Of a stretch of 36,676 nt of DNA, positions 1 to 9,876 are shown one piece after another (position 1 is the first letter of the stretch; each line of letters starts with the position of its first letter). The notes under the pieces were generated by a model. It had not been told where the DNA came from. It made no database searches and saw only the letters and a program-made list of their open reading frames with translations. The position numbers and the translations under genes are program-made. The DNA is from Chelatococcus sambhunathii. Its GTDB lineage: Bacteria > Pseudomonadota > Alphaproteobacteria > Rhizobiales > Methylopilaceae. The stretch spans positions 1-36,676 of the forward strand of contig JADBEO010000042.1 in assembly GCA_031316315.1 (NCBI GenBank). Direction: 5' to 3'.

Positions 1-58
1 TCGGAAGCAGCGGCTCGATCAGCCGCCACTCCGCTTCGCTGAGATCGTAGCGCGCCAT
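1..58 (-). CDS. IS5-family-type transposase, N-terminal fragment (runs off the window)
   Basis: The reverse strand starts with ATG at 58 and encodes MARYDLSEAEWRLIEPLLP before the window ends. This is the typical N-terminus of IS5-family DDE transposases, whose first domain begins with a 'DLSdaeWrlIepLLP' type motif. A purine-rich stretch GGGGAGGATC lies 5 to 14 bases upstream and serves as ribosome binding site. Only 19 codons are visible, so the catalytic DDE residues, and any programmed frameshift such as many IS5 elements have, cannot be judged. The gene reads away from the saccharopine-dehydrogenase-like gene at 124-1797. Family-level assignment rests on the N-terminal motif only. Confidence 0.75.
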   Translation of the reverse strand, partial: MARYDLSEAEWRLIEPLLP

Positions 59-123
59 CCAAGATCCTCCCCAGACCTTGAATCAGCCACCAGCGCGCCA
101 CGCAAACTTTATGAGTTCAGAAC
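1..123 (-). mobile_element. End of an IS5-type insertion sequence (upstream end)
   Basis: The transposase start at 58 is preceded by about 65 bases of non-coding DNA reaching to the stop codon of the neighbouring gene. On the reverse strand this begins GGTTCTGAACTCATAAAG, which looks like an IS terminal repeat. The base before it belongs to CTAG (124-127), which fits the YTAR target duplicated by the IS5 group. The second terminal repeat and second copy of the target lie outside the window, so the exact boundary (about 123) is inferred. Confidence 0.55.
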
Positions 124-1797
124 CTAGGCCGGCTCCAGCCTCCCGCGATAGCGAACCAGCCGTCCGAACGGCGCGAGCGCGATCGTGACGTCGAAGCCGT
201 AGGCTCCGTCGGCCAACGCGAAGCCGCGCGCTTCTGTCGTCGGCGCGAGGCGGCGAGGCGCCGACAACCCGAAGACGCGCCAGCCCTCGACGGCGAGCGT
301 GAAGCCGTCCGGGTTCGCCGCGATGGCCAGATCAAAGGCGAAGGGCCCGAAGCGCTCGACGAGGACGCCCGGCTCGCCGCTGGCGCTCAGGCGGCTCCTG
401 AAGCAGGACCGCCCGAAGCGGCGGGTCCAGATCTCGCCGTCGCCGGTCTTCCTGATCTCGATCTCGGCCTCGATCTGCGGAACGGTTTCCGGAAAGCCGA
501 ACAGCCGCGCCACGAGCCGGCCGGCGGCTGTTTCGGCGCTCGTCGTTTCAGCGCAGCCGACGAGGCGTACTGACGGATTGGGATCGTGGACGGCGCGCAC
601 GATCTCCGGGAGCCGCGCAAGGTCGGGTCCGAGCGCGCGGCCGAACAGCAACGGGGCGGACGGCGAACTCTCGGAGATCGCCGTGCGGATCGCGAAGCGC
701 GCTGCTTCCGCCTCGAAAGCGGGGAGCGACAGCAGCCCCGCCGCGACATGGGCGCCAGGCCCGGCTGGCGGTCGGCCCTCCAGCAGGCCGCGCATGAAGC
801 TCAGCGCCGGGAGGATGGGCACGTTCGGGCCGTCCCCCGCCTCAGCCACGAGCGACCAGCGGGCCCGCGCACATGCGCCTTCGGCCCCGAGGCCCTCCGC
901 CTCCACCGTCATGCCGCCGCGATCCGATCCAAACCGCTCGAACAGAGAGGCAAGGCGCTGTGCGGGACCGGCGAAGCGCGCGAGGTCGCGGACGAGACCC
1001 GCCCGGCGCGGCAGGCTCAGCGACCAAAGACCGAGATGCAGAATCGGGAGTTCGAGACCCGCACGGAACAGGGCGGTCCGAACAGTCGGAAATCGGGCCG
1101 GGACAAGGTCGAGATCCGGCGTCTCGCACAGCGACAGAAAACGGCGGCCGAGGCCGGGCATCAGTCGCGACGCGAGCAAGCCCCAACCGGGCGCGGCGCT
1201 CCAGCCGCCGTCTCGCAGCACGCGGACGGACGCCCCGGTGTAGCTCAGGATCGCGGCGATCACCGAGAGGCCGCGGGGCGCGCGGTTTCCCGGCGAGATC
1301 GCGATCTCGACGCGATCGACGCGCGTCCAGCCGTCGGTCAGGACGTCGAGGGCGGCGTGGCTCACGGCCGGCGTCGAGCTTGCGCCGGTCACCGCGACGA
1401 CGCCCGCCGCGCGCGCCTCGGCGTCGAGCGCCGGAAAGGCCGCCACGAAGTCCCGCGCGTCGGCGATGTCGACGTAGTGGCGTCCGGCGGAGATGACGGC
1501 GCAGGCGAACCTCAGGTGCGCGCCCTGGAAGGGCCCGGCCGCGTCCGCCACAATCACGGGATCGAGCGACGTGATTTCGGCCGCCGTCGCGACGGCGCGG
1601 TCGAGCCGCGCGGCCTCGATCGAGCGGCCGGAATGGCGGGCGCGCAGTTCCGCCGCGAGCGCCTCGCAGGCGTCGAGCCGACGCCCCGCGACGATCACCG
1701 TCGCCGAGGTCGTGGCGACGAGCCCTTCGACGAGCCGCCGGCCGAAGGCGCCCGCGCCGCCTAGGACGAGAACCCGCGGAGCCTGCGCGGTCGTCAC
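124..1797 (-). CDS. Saccharopine dehydrogenase-like NAD(P)-binding protein with C-terminal DUF4166
   Basis: A protein of 557 residues read from GTG at 1797. The N-terminus is a Rossmann fold with the dinucleotide loop VLVLGGAGAFGRRLVEGL (about residues 9-26), followed by the substrate-side part of the saccharopine dehydrogenase/reductase superfamily. The last ~180 residues (from RLFGFPETVPQIEAEIEI to LVRYRGRLEPA) match the DUF4166 pattern, with the FGRSCFRSRL and LVERFGPFAF segments. A longer in-frame ATG at 1953 exists but would overlap the upstream gene by 160 bases; GTG at 1797 gives a 4-base GTGA overlap with that gene's stop and is preferred. It is the last gene of the operon with acetoacetate-CoA ligase and a DCC protein. 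The substrate is unknown; this domain pair is usually annotated only as a putative oxidoreductase. Its stop codon TAG is part of the IS target site. Confidence 0.85.
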   Translation of the reverse strand: MTTAQAPRVLVLGGAGAFGRRLVEGLVATTSATVIVAGRRLDACEALAAELRARHSGRSIEAARLDRAVATAAEITSLDPVIVADAAGPFQGAHLRFACAVISAGRHYVDIADARDFVAAFPALDAEARAAGVVAVTGASSTPAVSHAALDVLTDGWTRVDRVEIAISPGNRAPRGLSVIAAILSYTGASVRVLRDGGWSAAPGWGLLASRLMPGLGRRFLSLCETPDLDLVPARFPTVRTALFRAGLELPILHLGLWSLSLPRRAGLVRDLARFAGPAQRLASLFERFGSDRGGMTVEAEGLGAEGACARARWSLVAEAGDGPNVPILPALSFMRGLLEGRPPAGPGAHVAAGLLSLPAFEAEAARFAIRTAISESSPSAPLLFGRALGPDLARLPEIVRAVHDPNPSVRLVGCAETTSAETAAGRLVARLFGFPETVPQIEAEIEIRKTGDGEIWTRRFGRSCFRSRLSASGEPGVLVERFGPFAFDLAIAANPDGFTLAVEGWRVFGLSAPRRLAPTTEARGFALADGAYGFDVTIALAPFGRLVRYRGRLEPA

Positions 1798-2240
1798 GGC
1801 GGCGGCGCGCCATCGAGAAAGCGGGCGCGCTGGGCTGGCGTCGGCGCGAAGCAGACGTCGGAGACGCCGAACAGGGCGTAGCGATTGCGGGCGATCAGAC
1901 CGTAGGCCGGATCGCGCAGGACGCGCGGCACAGCTAGCAGCGCTTTGACCCATCCCCAGCCGGGAAGCGCCGACAACACGCGCAGCGCCGCGTCGGACCG
2001 GAAATAGGCGACGCCGTCGATGACGACCGCGTTGGTGTCGGCGTCCTCGACCGCGATGTCGAAATCCTGCGCCATCGCGCGGCCATAGGGCGACTGGATC
2101 GAGACGAAGCGGAACCGGCCGCCGTCGCGCGCCATGACCGCACGGACCCAGCGCGAGCAGAACAGGCAGACGCCGTCGAACAGGATGAGATCGTCTGGCC
2201 AGCGGCCGGCCGGTCGCGAAAGGCGGCTCGCCGGGGGCAT
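1794..2240 (-). CDS. DCC-family (DUF393) thiol-disulfide oxidoreductase-like protein
   Basis: A protein of 148 residues starting at ATG 2240. The hallmark is LILFDGVCLFCSRWVRAV near residues 17-34: the DxxCxxC signature that names the DCC family, a thioredoxin-like fold. FRFVSIQSPYGR and the C-terminal ALFGVSDVCFAP segment are also typical of DUF393. No signal peptide is visible, so a cytoplasmic location is expected. Its start lies 5 bases after the stop of the acetoacetate-CoA ligase gene, and its stop overlaps the GTG of the next gene by 4 bases, so the three are almost certainly one translation-coupled operon. The molecular function of DCC proteins is not established; redox activity is inferred from the CxxC pair. 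Confidence 0.85.
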   Translation of the reverse strand: MPPASRLSRPAGRWPDDLILFDGVCLFCSRWVRAVMARDGGRFRFVSIQSPYGRAMAQDFDIAVEDADTNAVVIDGVAYFRSDAALRVLSALPGWGWVKALLAVPRVLRDPAYGLIARNRYALFGVSDVCFAPTPAQRARFLDGAPPP

Positions 2241-2245
2241 GCGCC

Positions 2246-4210
<1,965 letters not shown>

Positions 4211-4315
4211 GGGGGTCAAGTCTCCGGGCAGGCTGTCGTTTGCAAGTTATAGGCCGCGCTGAAACACTTCGAAACGTTCGTTTGTCGGTTCCGTTGCGCT
4301 GCGGTATAAGGCGCC
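4211..4315. promoter_or_regulatory. Divergent intergenic region between aacS and AsmA-like gene
   Basis: This 105-base spacer must hold the promoters of both divergent genes. It is AT-richer than its surroundings and contains TTCGAAACGTTCGTT, a short interrupted palindrome (CGAA-3-TTCG). I see no convincing -35/-10 pair. The AsmA-like gene has AAGG four bases before its ATG; aacS has GGAG eleven bases before its ATG. Confidence 0.4.
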
Positions 4316-6058
4316 ATGCCCGTGAAGCATAAGGCGCTTCGATTGGCTGCCTGGCTTGTCGCCGGCGCGGCCCTTTGCGCCAGCGCAGTCATCGCGACCG
4401 ATATTGTGCGCACGCCGCGCGAGGGCGCCGGCGAACGCCTTGTCGCGTCGCTCGCGGCCGCGACGGGCCTTCGGATCGAGACCAACGGACCGGGCGAGAT
4501 CGACCTCTTCCCCACCCCGCACATCCGCATGCCCGGCGTCAGCCTGGCGCGGGCCGGCGAGGCGCCGTTCGCCGCCGCGCGCGAGCTCACCGGATCGTTG
4601 AGAATCGGCGCGCTGCTGCGCGGCCGGATCGAGCTCGGAGAGATCACGCTGGTCCAGGCGGACGTCGCGCTCGATCGCGCGCCGCTCGCCGGCGCGCTCG
4701 CCGGTCTTCGACGCTCCGGCGGGGGCCGAACGCCGCTCGAGATCCGCCTGACCGACGCGAGGCTGACGGTCGCGGGCCGCGCCATCGACCACGTGCAGGC
4801 GGGCCTCGCCATGACGCGCGAAGGCGGCCCGCTCTCGGTGTCGGGCTTCGGCCGCTATTCCGGCCAACCCGTCGAGGCCAGCTTCCAGCTCACCGATCCC
4901 GCCGCCTTCGGGCGTGGGGAACGCGCCCCGTTCCGCGCCCGCGTCGAGGGCGGCGGCGCCCGGCTGATGTTCGATGGCGAGGCCATCGACCAGAACGGGC
5001 CGCGTCTCGTCGGCGAGCTCAGCGCGCGCGCCACCGCGCTCGGCGACACGCTCGCCTGGCTCGGGCTCGGCCGCGCGGCCGGCGCCGGACCGCGCTTCAG
5101 CCTGTCGCTCGCCGGCCGCGGCTCGATCGGCCGCGACGGCCTTGCGGTCTCGAACGCCGAGCTCGACCTGTCCGGCGACAGCTTCATGGGCGCCGGCCGC
5201 CTGACCCTGACCTCCGACGGCCGGCCCAGCGTCGAGGCGACCGTCGACGCCGACGCGCTTGACGTTCGCCCCTATGCGGCCGTGCTCGCGCCCCAGATCC
5301 TGCAGGAGGGCGGCTGGAGCACGGCTGCGATCGACCTCGGCGGCCTCAAGGGCTGGACGCTCGACCTCCGGCTTTCCGCCGCGTCCTTGCGCTTCGGGCG
5401 GCTGCTGCTCGGCCAGACGGCGGCGACGGTCGCGGTCGGCCGGGGCGGCCTCGACCTCTCGATCGGCGAGGCGGAAGCCTATGGCGGGACGCTTGGCGGG
5501 CGCCTGTCGCTCGAGCCAGACCAGCGCGGCGTGAAGATGAGCCTCGAGGGCGGCGTCACCGACATCGCCTTCGACGAGGCGCTCGCCGCGGTCGTGAAGC
5601 ACCCGCAGATGTCGGGGACGCTCACCGGCGAGCTCGCGGTCGCCGGCGCCGGCGGCTCGGTCGCGGACTTTGTCGCGGACCTGTCGGGCAAGGCCTCCGG
5701 CAAGCTGGTCGACGGCGCGCTGGAGAAGATCGGGCGCAGCCGGACGCTGGCGCTCGCGGGGCTCGGTCGCCGCATGGACGTCTCGACCGCCGACGCCGCG
5801 TTCCGGATCGAGAAGGGTATCGCGCGTACGAGCGACATCTCGATCGTCGGCGACGACGCGCGCTTCGCGCTCGCAGGAGCCGCCTCGCTGGTCGATCGCG
5901 ACGTCAAGCTCAAAGGCGTCGTACGGCCGACGGCCGGCGGTTGGGCGGTTCCGGTTACGCTGGAAGGGCCGCTGTCCTCGCCGAAGCTGCGGCCAGATCT
6001 TGGCGACTATGTTCCGCGTGGCGAGGCGCGCCGCGCAACGACTCCCGCCGAACACTGA
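4316..6058 (+). CDS. AsmA-family envelope protein
   Basis: A protein of 580 residues. Residues about 7-28 (LRLAAWLVAGAALCASAVIA) form a single N-terminal membrane anchor or uncleaved signal. Then comes the AsmA N-terminal pattern TGLRIETNGPGEIDLFPTP with HIRMPGVSLAR, and a long series of beta-strand repeats with an AsmA C-terminal section (about 430-560, GTLTGELAVAGAGGSVADF and VKLKGVVRPTAGG). AsmA-like proteins are anchored in the inner membrane and extend into the periplasm; they belong to the superfamily of bridge-like lipid transfer proteins that influence outer-membrane lipid homeostasis, so a role in phospholipid transport is inferred from family only. It stands alone on the plus strand and is convergent with the decarboxylase gene 9 bases away. 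Confidence 0.85.
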   Translation: MPVKHKALRLAAWLVAGAALCASAVIATDIVRTPREGAGERLVASLAAATGLRIETNGPGEIDLFPTPHIRMPGVSLARAGEAPFAAARELTGSLRIGALLRGRIELGEITLVQADVALDRAPLAGALAGLRRSGGGRTPLEIRLTDARLTVAGRAIDHVQAGLAMTREGGPLSVSGFGRYSGQPVEASFQLTDPAAFGRGERAPFRARVEGGGARLMFDGEAIDQNGPRLVGELSARATALGDTLAWLGLGRAAGAGPRFSLSLAGRGSIGRDGLAVSNAELDLSGDSFMGAGRLTLTSDGRPSVEATVDADALDVRPYAAVLAPQILQEGGWSTAAIDLGGLKGWTLDLRLSAASLRFGRLLLGQTAATVAVGRGGLDLSIGEAEAYGGTLGGRLSLEPDQRGVKMSLEGGVTDIAFDEALAAVVKHPQMSGTLTGELAVAGAGGSVADFVADLSGKASGKLVDGALEKIGRSRTLALAGLGRRMDVSTADAAFRIEKGIARTSDISIVGDDARFALAGAASLVDRDVKLKGVVRPTAGGWAVPVTLEGPLSSPKLRPDLGDYVPRGEARRATTPAEH

Positions 6059-6067
6059 AGCGTCCCG

Positions 6068-7444
6068 TCAGGGCGCTGCGATTTCCCGGGCGAGGGCGTC
6101 CAGGCGGGCGACCGTCTCTTCCATGTCCTCGTCCGTCGCGTCGGGATGGATCGCGCACATCCTGAGACAGAGCCTGCCGCCGACCCGGGTCGTGCCGACG
6201 ACCGCAAAACCGTCCTCCATCAGTCGCCTCGCCGCCGCGGCGTTCACGGCGTCCGCCGCCTCGTCCGATAAGCCCTCCGGCGCGTAGCGGAAGACGAGGA
6301 TCGCGAGCTGCGCCGGCGACACGATGCGCCAGCCGGGCGTCCCGCGGACCGCGCGCTCCGCGGCCTCCGCGAGCGAGATTCCGCGCGCGATGGCCCTGCC
6401 GACGCCTGACCGCCCCATGACCTGGAGCGTCAGCCAAAGTCGCGCGGCGCGGTCGGGACGCGTGAGCTCGGGTCCGAGGTCCCAGAAGTTCGGTTCGACG
6501 CCCTCGGCCGCGCCGTCCCTGAGATAGTCCGAGGTCAGCGCGAAGCTGCCGGGCAGCTGCCCCGCGTCGCGCGCTAGCAGCACGCCGCAGCCATAGGTCT
6601 GGAACAGCCATTTGTGCGCGTCCCAGCTCAGGCTGTCGGCGCGCTCGATCCCTGTGAGACACGCACGATGCGCCGGGGACAGGGCCACCGACGCGCCATA
6701 GGCGCCATCGACATGGAGCCAGAGGTCCTCGCTCTCGCAGATGTCGGCGATCTCGGCAAGCGGATCGATCGCGCCGGTGTTCGTCGTTCCGGCGCTCGCC
6801 GCCACGGCGAAAGGTCTTGCGCCGTTCGCCCGGTCTTCCGCGACGGCTTCGGCGAGGGCGGCGGGCTCCATGCGCAAGGCGTCGTCGGTCGCGATCATTC
6901 GGATCTGGTCGTCGAAGAAGCCGATGACGCGCAGCGCCTTGGCGACGGAGGCGTGGGTCTCACGCGTCAGATAGACGACGCCGCGCGGACGCTCGTCGCG
7001 CGTGAGGCGCCGGTCGCGAGCGAGACAGAGCCCTGCGAGGTTCGCCATGGACCCGCCGGAGACGAACAGTCCGCCCGAGCCCGCGCCATAGCCGACCGCG
7101 TCGCACAGGAAGCGGATCAGTCCGCGCTCGACGGCGGTTGCGCCCTCGGACTGAAGCTCGGAGCCGGCGTGGCGGTTGTGGATCGAGGCTGCGAGGTCGC
7201 CGAGCCAGGAGAGCGGCGAGGCCGGGCTCGGGATGAAGGCGAAGAAGCGCCGGTGGCCGGTGTCCATGCCGTAGGCCATGGCGTCCGAAAGCAGCGTCTC
7301 GAGCGCCTCGTCGAGCGGCCGGCCATGGTCTGGGATGTCGCATAGTCGGCCGAGCGCATCGGCGGGCGCGCGGCGGAAGGCGGGGGCGCCGGTGCCCCGC
7401 GCGGCGTGAGCGACAGCAAGATCGCCGAGCCGCCGGAAAGCCAC
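6068..7444 (-). CDS. Pyridoxal-phosphate-dependent decarboxylase, group II (aromatic-amino-acid / diaminobutyrate decarboxylase family)
   Basis: About 458 residues if read from GTG 7444. The PLP lysine lies in WDAHKWLFQTYGCGVLL (near residue 278) and the cofactor aspartate in WLHVDGAYGAS; ETHASVAKALRVIGF supplies the usual ring-stacking histidine region, and SGGSMANLAGL is the phosphate-side loop. Family members decarboxylate aromatic amino acids, glutamate, or 2,4-diaminobutyrate/lysine; I cannot assign the substrate. The 5' end is uncertain. The frame stays open to GTG 7633, but 7478-7616 is a palindromic repeat element, so residues from that stretch are unlikely to be native. Homology-like sequence starts near SSELAVAFRRLGDLAVAH, just before GTG 7444. 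No strong ribosome binding site is visible for either start. The repeat may have displaced the original start. Confidence 0.8.
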   Translation of the reverse strand: MAFRRLGDLAVAHAARGTGAPAFRRAPADALGRLCDIPDHGRPLDEALETLLSDAMAYGMDTGHRRFFAFIPSPASPLSWLGDLAASIHNRHAGSELQSEGATAVERGLIRFLCDAVGYGAGSGGLFVSGGSMANLAGLCLARDRRLTRDERPRGVVYLTRETHASVAKALRVIGFFDDQIRMIATDDALRMEPAALAEAVAEDRANGARPFAVAASAGTTNTGAIDPLAEIADICESEDLWLHVDGAYGASVALSPAHRACLTGIERADSLSWDAHKWLFQTYGCGVLLARDAGQLPGSFALTSDYLRDGAAEGVEPNFWDLGPELTRPDRAARLWLTLQVMGRSGVGRAIARGISLAEAAERAVRGTPGWRIVSPAQLAILVFRYAPEGLSDEAADAVNAAAARRLMEDGFAVVGTTRVGGRLCLRMCAIHPDATDEDMEETVARLDALAREIAAP

Positions 7445-7477
7445 TGCGAGTTCCGAGGAGCCCGGCGTATGACGACG

Positions 7478-7616
7478 CTCTTCACCTCTCCCCGGCGGGG
7501 AGAAATCGGCGCGCAGCGCCGGGCGAGGGAGGGCGGCCTTTTCCGGACGGTCCTGATCCGCCTCACCCGCTCGGCTTTCGCCTCGCGACCTCTCCCCGCC
7601 GGGGAGAGGTGAAGAG
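7478..7616. repeat. 139-bp MITE-like palindromic element with 26-bp perfect inverted ends
   Basis: Positions 7478-7503 and 7591-7616 are exact reverse complements over 26 bases. Each arm contains its own smaller palindrome CTCCCCGGCGGGGAG. The homology of the ends continues outward for a few bases with a single one-base gap (GACGCTC versus GACGCCTC). The centre (7504-7590) is GC-rich and has no gene of its own. This looks like a dispersed intergenic repeat of the type common in Hyphomicrobiales. It lies between the CNNM/CorC-type gene and the decarboxylase and reads through as open frame, which confuses the decarboxylase start. Confidence 0.8.
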
Positions 7617-7646
7617 GCGTCGCGGCTGTCCACTGCGATCGGCCGG

Positions 7647-8987
7647 TCAGGCGCCCGCGCCGGCGGGGGCCGAGCCCGCTTCGCCCGGCGAAGCGGCGCG
7701 AGCGCGGAACATCAGCTTGTCGACGCGCGGGCCGTCCATGTCGATGACCTCGACGACCCAGCCGCCGACGTCGATGGTGTCGCCCTCGTTCGGGATCCGG
7801 CCGAGCTCGGCGATGACGAGGCCCGCGGCGGTGTGGAATTCGCCCTGCGCGCTCTCCGGGATGCGGAAGGCGAAGGTGTCGGTGACGGCGTCGAGCGAGG
7901 CGCGGCCGTCGACCATGTAGGAACCGTCCTCTCGGCGGCGGATGTCCTGATCATCGGCGGTCTCGTGCTCCTCCGGCAGCGCGCCGGCGATGGCGCCGAG
8001 CACGTCATGGGAGGTGACGATGCCTTCGAAGCCGCCGAACTCGTCGACGACGAAGGCGGTGGACGAAGGCTGCGACTTGAACAGCTCGAGCAGCGACAGC
8101 GCAGAGGCGCCTTCGGGCACGTAGAGCGGGTCCCTGACCTCGGTGGCGACGTCGAAGGTTCCGCCGGCGAGCAGCTTCGCCAGCACGTCCTTCTTGTGAA
8201 GGATGCCGACCGGATCGTCGACCGAGCCCTCCTTGCCGACGACGATCCGCGAGAACGGGCTTTCGGCGAGCTCCGTCTTGATCGTCTCCAGGTCGTCGGT
8301 GGCGTCGACCCAGAACACCTCACGGCGCGGCGTCATGATCGAGCGGACGGGGCGGTCGGCGAGACCCAGCACGCCCTCGATCATCCTCTTCTCGACCGGC
8401 TCGATGGAGCCCGCGGCCACGCCTTCCGCGATGACGCTGCGGACCTCCTCTTCGGTGACGTTGGAGCCGTCCTGCTCCTTCACCCGCAGCAGCTTCAGGA
8501 TCAGCGCGGAGGAGAGGTTGAGGATGACGACGAACGGACGGCCAAGCGCGGCGACGAACACGAGTGGCCCCGAAACCGCGGACGCGATCGGCTCCGGGTT
8601 CGCCAGAGCCACGCGCTTCGGCACAAGTTCGCCGAGGATCAGCGACAGATAGCCGATGCCGAACACCACGACGCCGCTCGCCACCGGACCGGCATATGTG
8701 TTGAGGCTGGTGCTGGAGCGCAGGAATTCGGCCAGAGGGTCCGCAAGCGAGCTTTCGCCGACGACGCCGGTCAGGATCGCGATCAGGGTGATGCCGATCT
8801 GGACGGACGACAGGAAGCTCGACGGGTCGTCCGCGAGTCGGATCGCGCGCTCGGCGCCCTTGTCGCCGCCATCCGCCATCATCCTGAGGCGCGGCTTGCG
8901 GGCCGAGACGATGGCGAGCTCCGACAAGGCGAAGAAGCCGTTGAGGAGCACGAGGCCCAGAACAACGGCGATGTCGAAGATCGGCAT
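7647..8987 (-). CDS. CNNM/CorC (hemolysin C-like) transmembrane CBS-domain protein
   Basis: A protein of 446 residues. The N-terminal DUF21/CNNM transmembrane domain (about 1-190) begins FDIAVVLGLVLLNGFFALSE and contains the conserved GELVPKRVAL; it has about four hydrophobic spans. A pair of CBS domains follows (about 205-330, IMTPRREVFWVD and AFVVDEFGGFEGIVT), then a C-terminal CorC_HlyC transporter-associated domain (about 350-430, GEFHTAAGLVIAELGRIP). Family members are inner-membrane proteins linked to magnesium/cobalt efflux or resistance; 'hemolysin' is a historical name. Start ATG 8987 precedes the first transmembrane span directly. The gene stands upstream of the decarboxylase with the repeat element between them. 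Confidence 0.9.
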   Translation of the reverse strand: MPIFDIAVVLGLVLLNGFFALSELAIVSARKPRLRMMADGGDKGAERAIRLADDPSSFLSSVQIGITLIAILTGVVGESSLADPLAEFLRSSTSLNTYAGPVASGVVVFGIGYLSLILGELVPKRVALANPEPIASAVSGPLVFVAALGRPFVVILNLSSALILKLLRVKEQDGSNVTEEEVRSVIAEGVAAGSIEPVEKRMIEGVLGLADRPVRSIMTPRREVFWVDATDDLETIKTELAESPFSRIVVGKEGSVDDPVGILHKKDVLAKLLAGGTFDVATEVRDPLYVPEGASALSLLELFKSQPSSTAFVVDEFGGFEGIVTSHDVLGAIAGALPEEHETADDQDIRRREDGSYMVDGRASLDAVTDTFAFRIPESAQGEFHTAAGLVIAELGRIPNEGDTIDVGGWVVEVIDMDGPRVDKLMFRARAASPGEAGSAPAGAGA

Positions 8988-9142
8988 GAAGGGTCCGAAG
9001 AGGGGACGGGCGCGTGACCCGCAGGTCAGCGCACTATAGGGCGAACAGCGCCGCCGTCATAGGCGGACGGTCGGCATACGACGCCGCGGGCCCTCGGCGT
9101 CCCCGCCGCCGTTTGGCGCGCCCGCTGGAAGGGGACCGCCGG

Positions 9143-9688
9143 CTATCGGCCGTCGAGCCGATCCAGCACCTTCTCCGGGGCGATCTTCCGTTCGGCGTCG
9201 TCGACATCCGGGTGATCCGCCGTCGAAACGTCGAGCTTCTCCGCGATATCTCGGACCATCCGGATCAGAGTGGTGAGCTCTCGCTCCGCCAGCAGGTTGA
9301 TGTGGAGATCGAGCTCCGCCCGCCGCTCGGCCAGAGCGGCGTCGCGGTTCTGGCTGATCAGAACGAAGGTCGAGAGAAAGATCGCCTCGACCGAGGCCAC
9401 CGTGGCGAGGATGACGAAGGTGGGGTCGAACGCCCGAACTCCCGGGACTAGCCCTGTGTTTATCGCGGCCCAGGCCCCGACGAGCGCCAGGTGCACATAG
9501 ACAAAGCCCATGCTGCCGCTGATCGCCGTGACCTTCGCGGCGATGATCTCTGCTATGGAGCTCTTGGCGTCCTCCCTCGCCCTGCGCCTCTCGAGGCGGC
9601 CGATATTTTTGTCGAGGACCGGACTTAGGCTCTCGTTGAAATCTTCTTCGGTGATGCGGCCGCGAGGGCGTCCGGACTGCGACTTCAT
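9143..9688 (-). CDS. DUF1003 membrane protein
   Basis: A protein of 181 residues. The central part has two hydrophobic spans (GFVYVHLALVGAWAAINTGL and FVILATVASVEAIFLSTFV) separated by a short polar loop with AFDPTF. This is the DUF1003 pattern, including the following SQNRDAALAERRAELDLHIN segment. The N-terminal 50 residues and C-terminal 60 residues are charged and probably helical. The start ATG overlaps the stop of the preceding 63-residue gene (ATGA), so the two are translated together. The function of DUF1003 is unknown. Confidence 0.88.
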   Translation of the reverse strand: MKSQSGRPRGRITEEDFNESLSPVLDKNIGRLERRRAREDAKSSIAEIIAAKVTAISGSMGFVYVHLALVGAWAAINTGLVPGVRAFDPTFVILATVASVEAIFLSTFVLISQNRDAALAERRAELDLHINLLAERELTTLIRMVRDIAEKLDVSTADHPDVDDAERKIAPEKVLDRLDGR

Positions 9689-9876
9689 TTGCGGGATAGG
9701 TCTTTCCCGCCCTCGACCTTGTTGCTGTTCAGGTCGCCCGAGCCGTCAGGCGCTGGAAGAAGCGCGCGGTTGTAGGCGAAGACGCCGATGAGAACGAGAA
9801 CGAAGATCGTGATCGCCGCGATGAGATAGCGACGGGAATTTTTTGGGTTCGGCGGGGTAGGCGACTGCGCGGCCAT
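9685..9876 (-). CDS. Small single-span membrane protein, unknown function
   Basis: A 63-residue protein: a polar, proline-rich start (MAAQSPTPPNPKNSRR), one hydrophobic helix (YLIAAITIFVLVLIGVFAYN, residues 17-36) and a soluble tail ending GGKDLSRK. The layout predicts an inner-membrane protein with a short cytoplasmic N-terminus and a ~25-residue periplasmic tail. Its stop overlaps the DUF1003 start by 4 bases, which supports that it is real and co-translated. I do not recognise a named family. Confidence 0.65.
   Translation of the reverse strand: MAAQSPTPPNPKNSRRYLIAAITIFVLVLIGVFAYNRALLPAPDGSGDLNSNKVEGGKDLSRK

Noticed and set aside
1797-1953. A longer start (ATG 1953) for the saccharopine-dehydrogenase-like protein
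   Set aside because: It would overlap the DCC gene by 160 bases and add arginine-rich sequence; GTG 1797 with a GTGA overlap is the better start.
4272-4282. Operator-like palindrome CGAA-ACG-TTCG between aacS and the AsmA-like gene
   Set aside because: Arms of four bases are expected by chance in DNA of this composition; not enough to claim a regulator site.
9032-9045. CACTATAGGGCGAA, identical to the core of the T7 promoter in cloning vectors
   Set aside because: The essential upstream half (TAATACGACT) is absent, there is no vector sequence around it, and the native sequence context continues on both sides; chance match.
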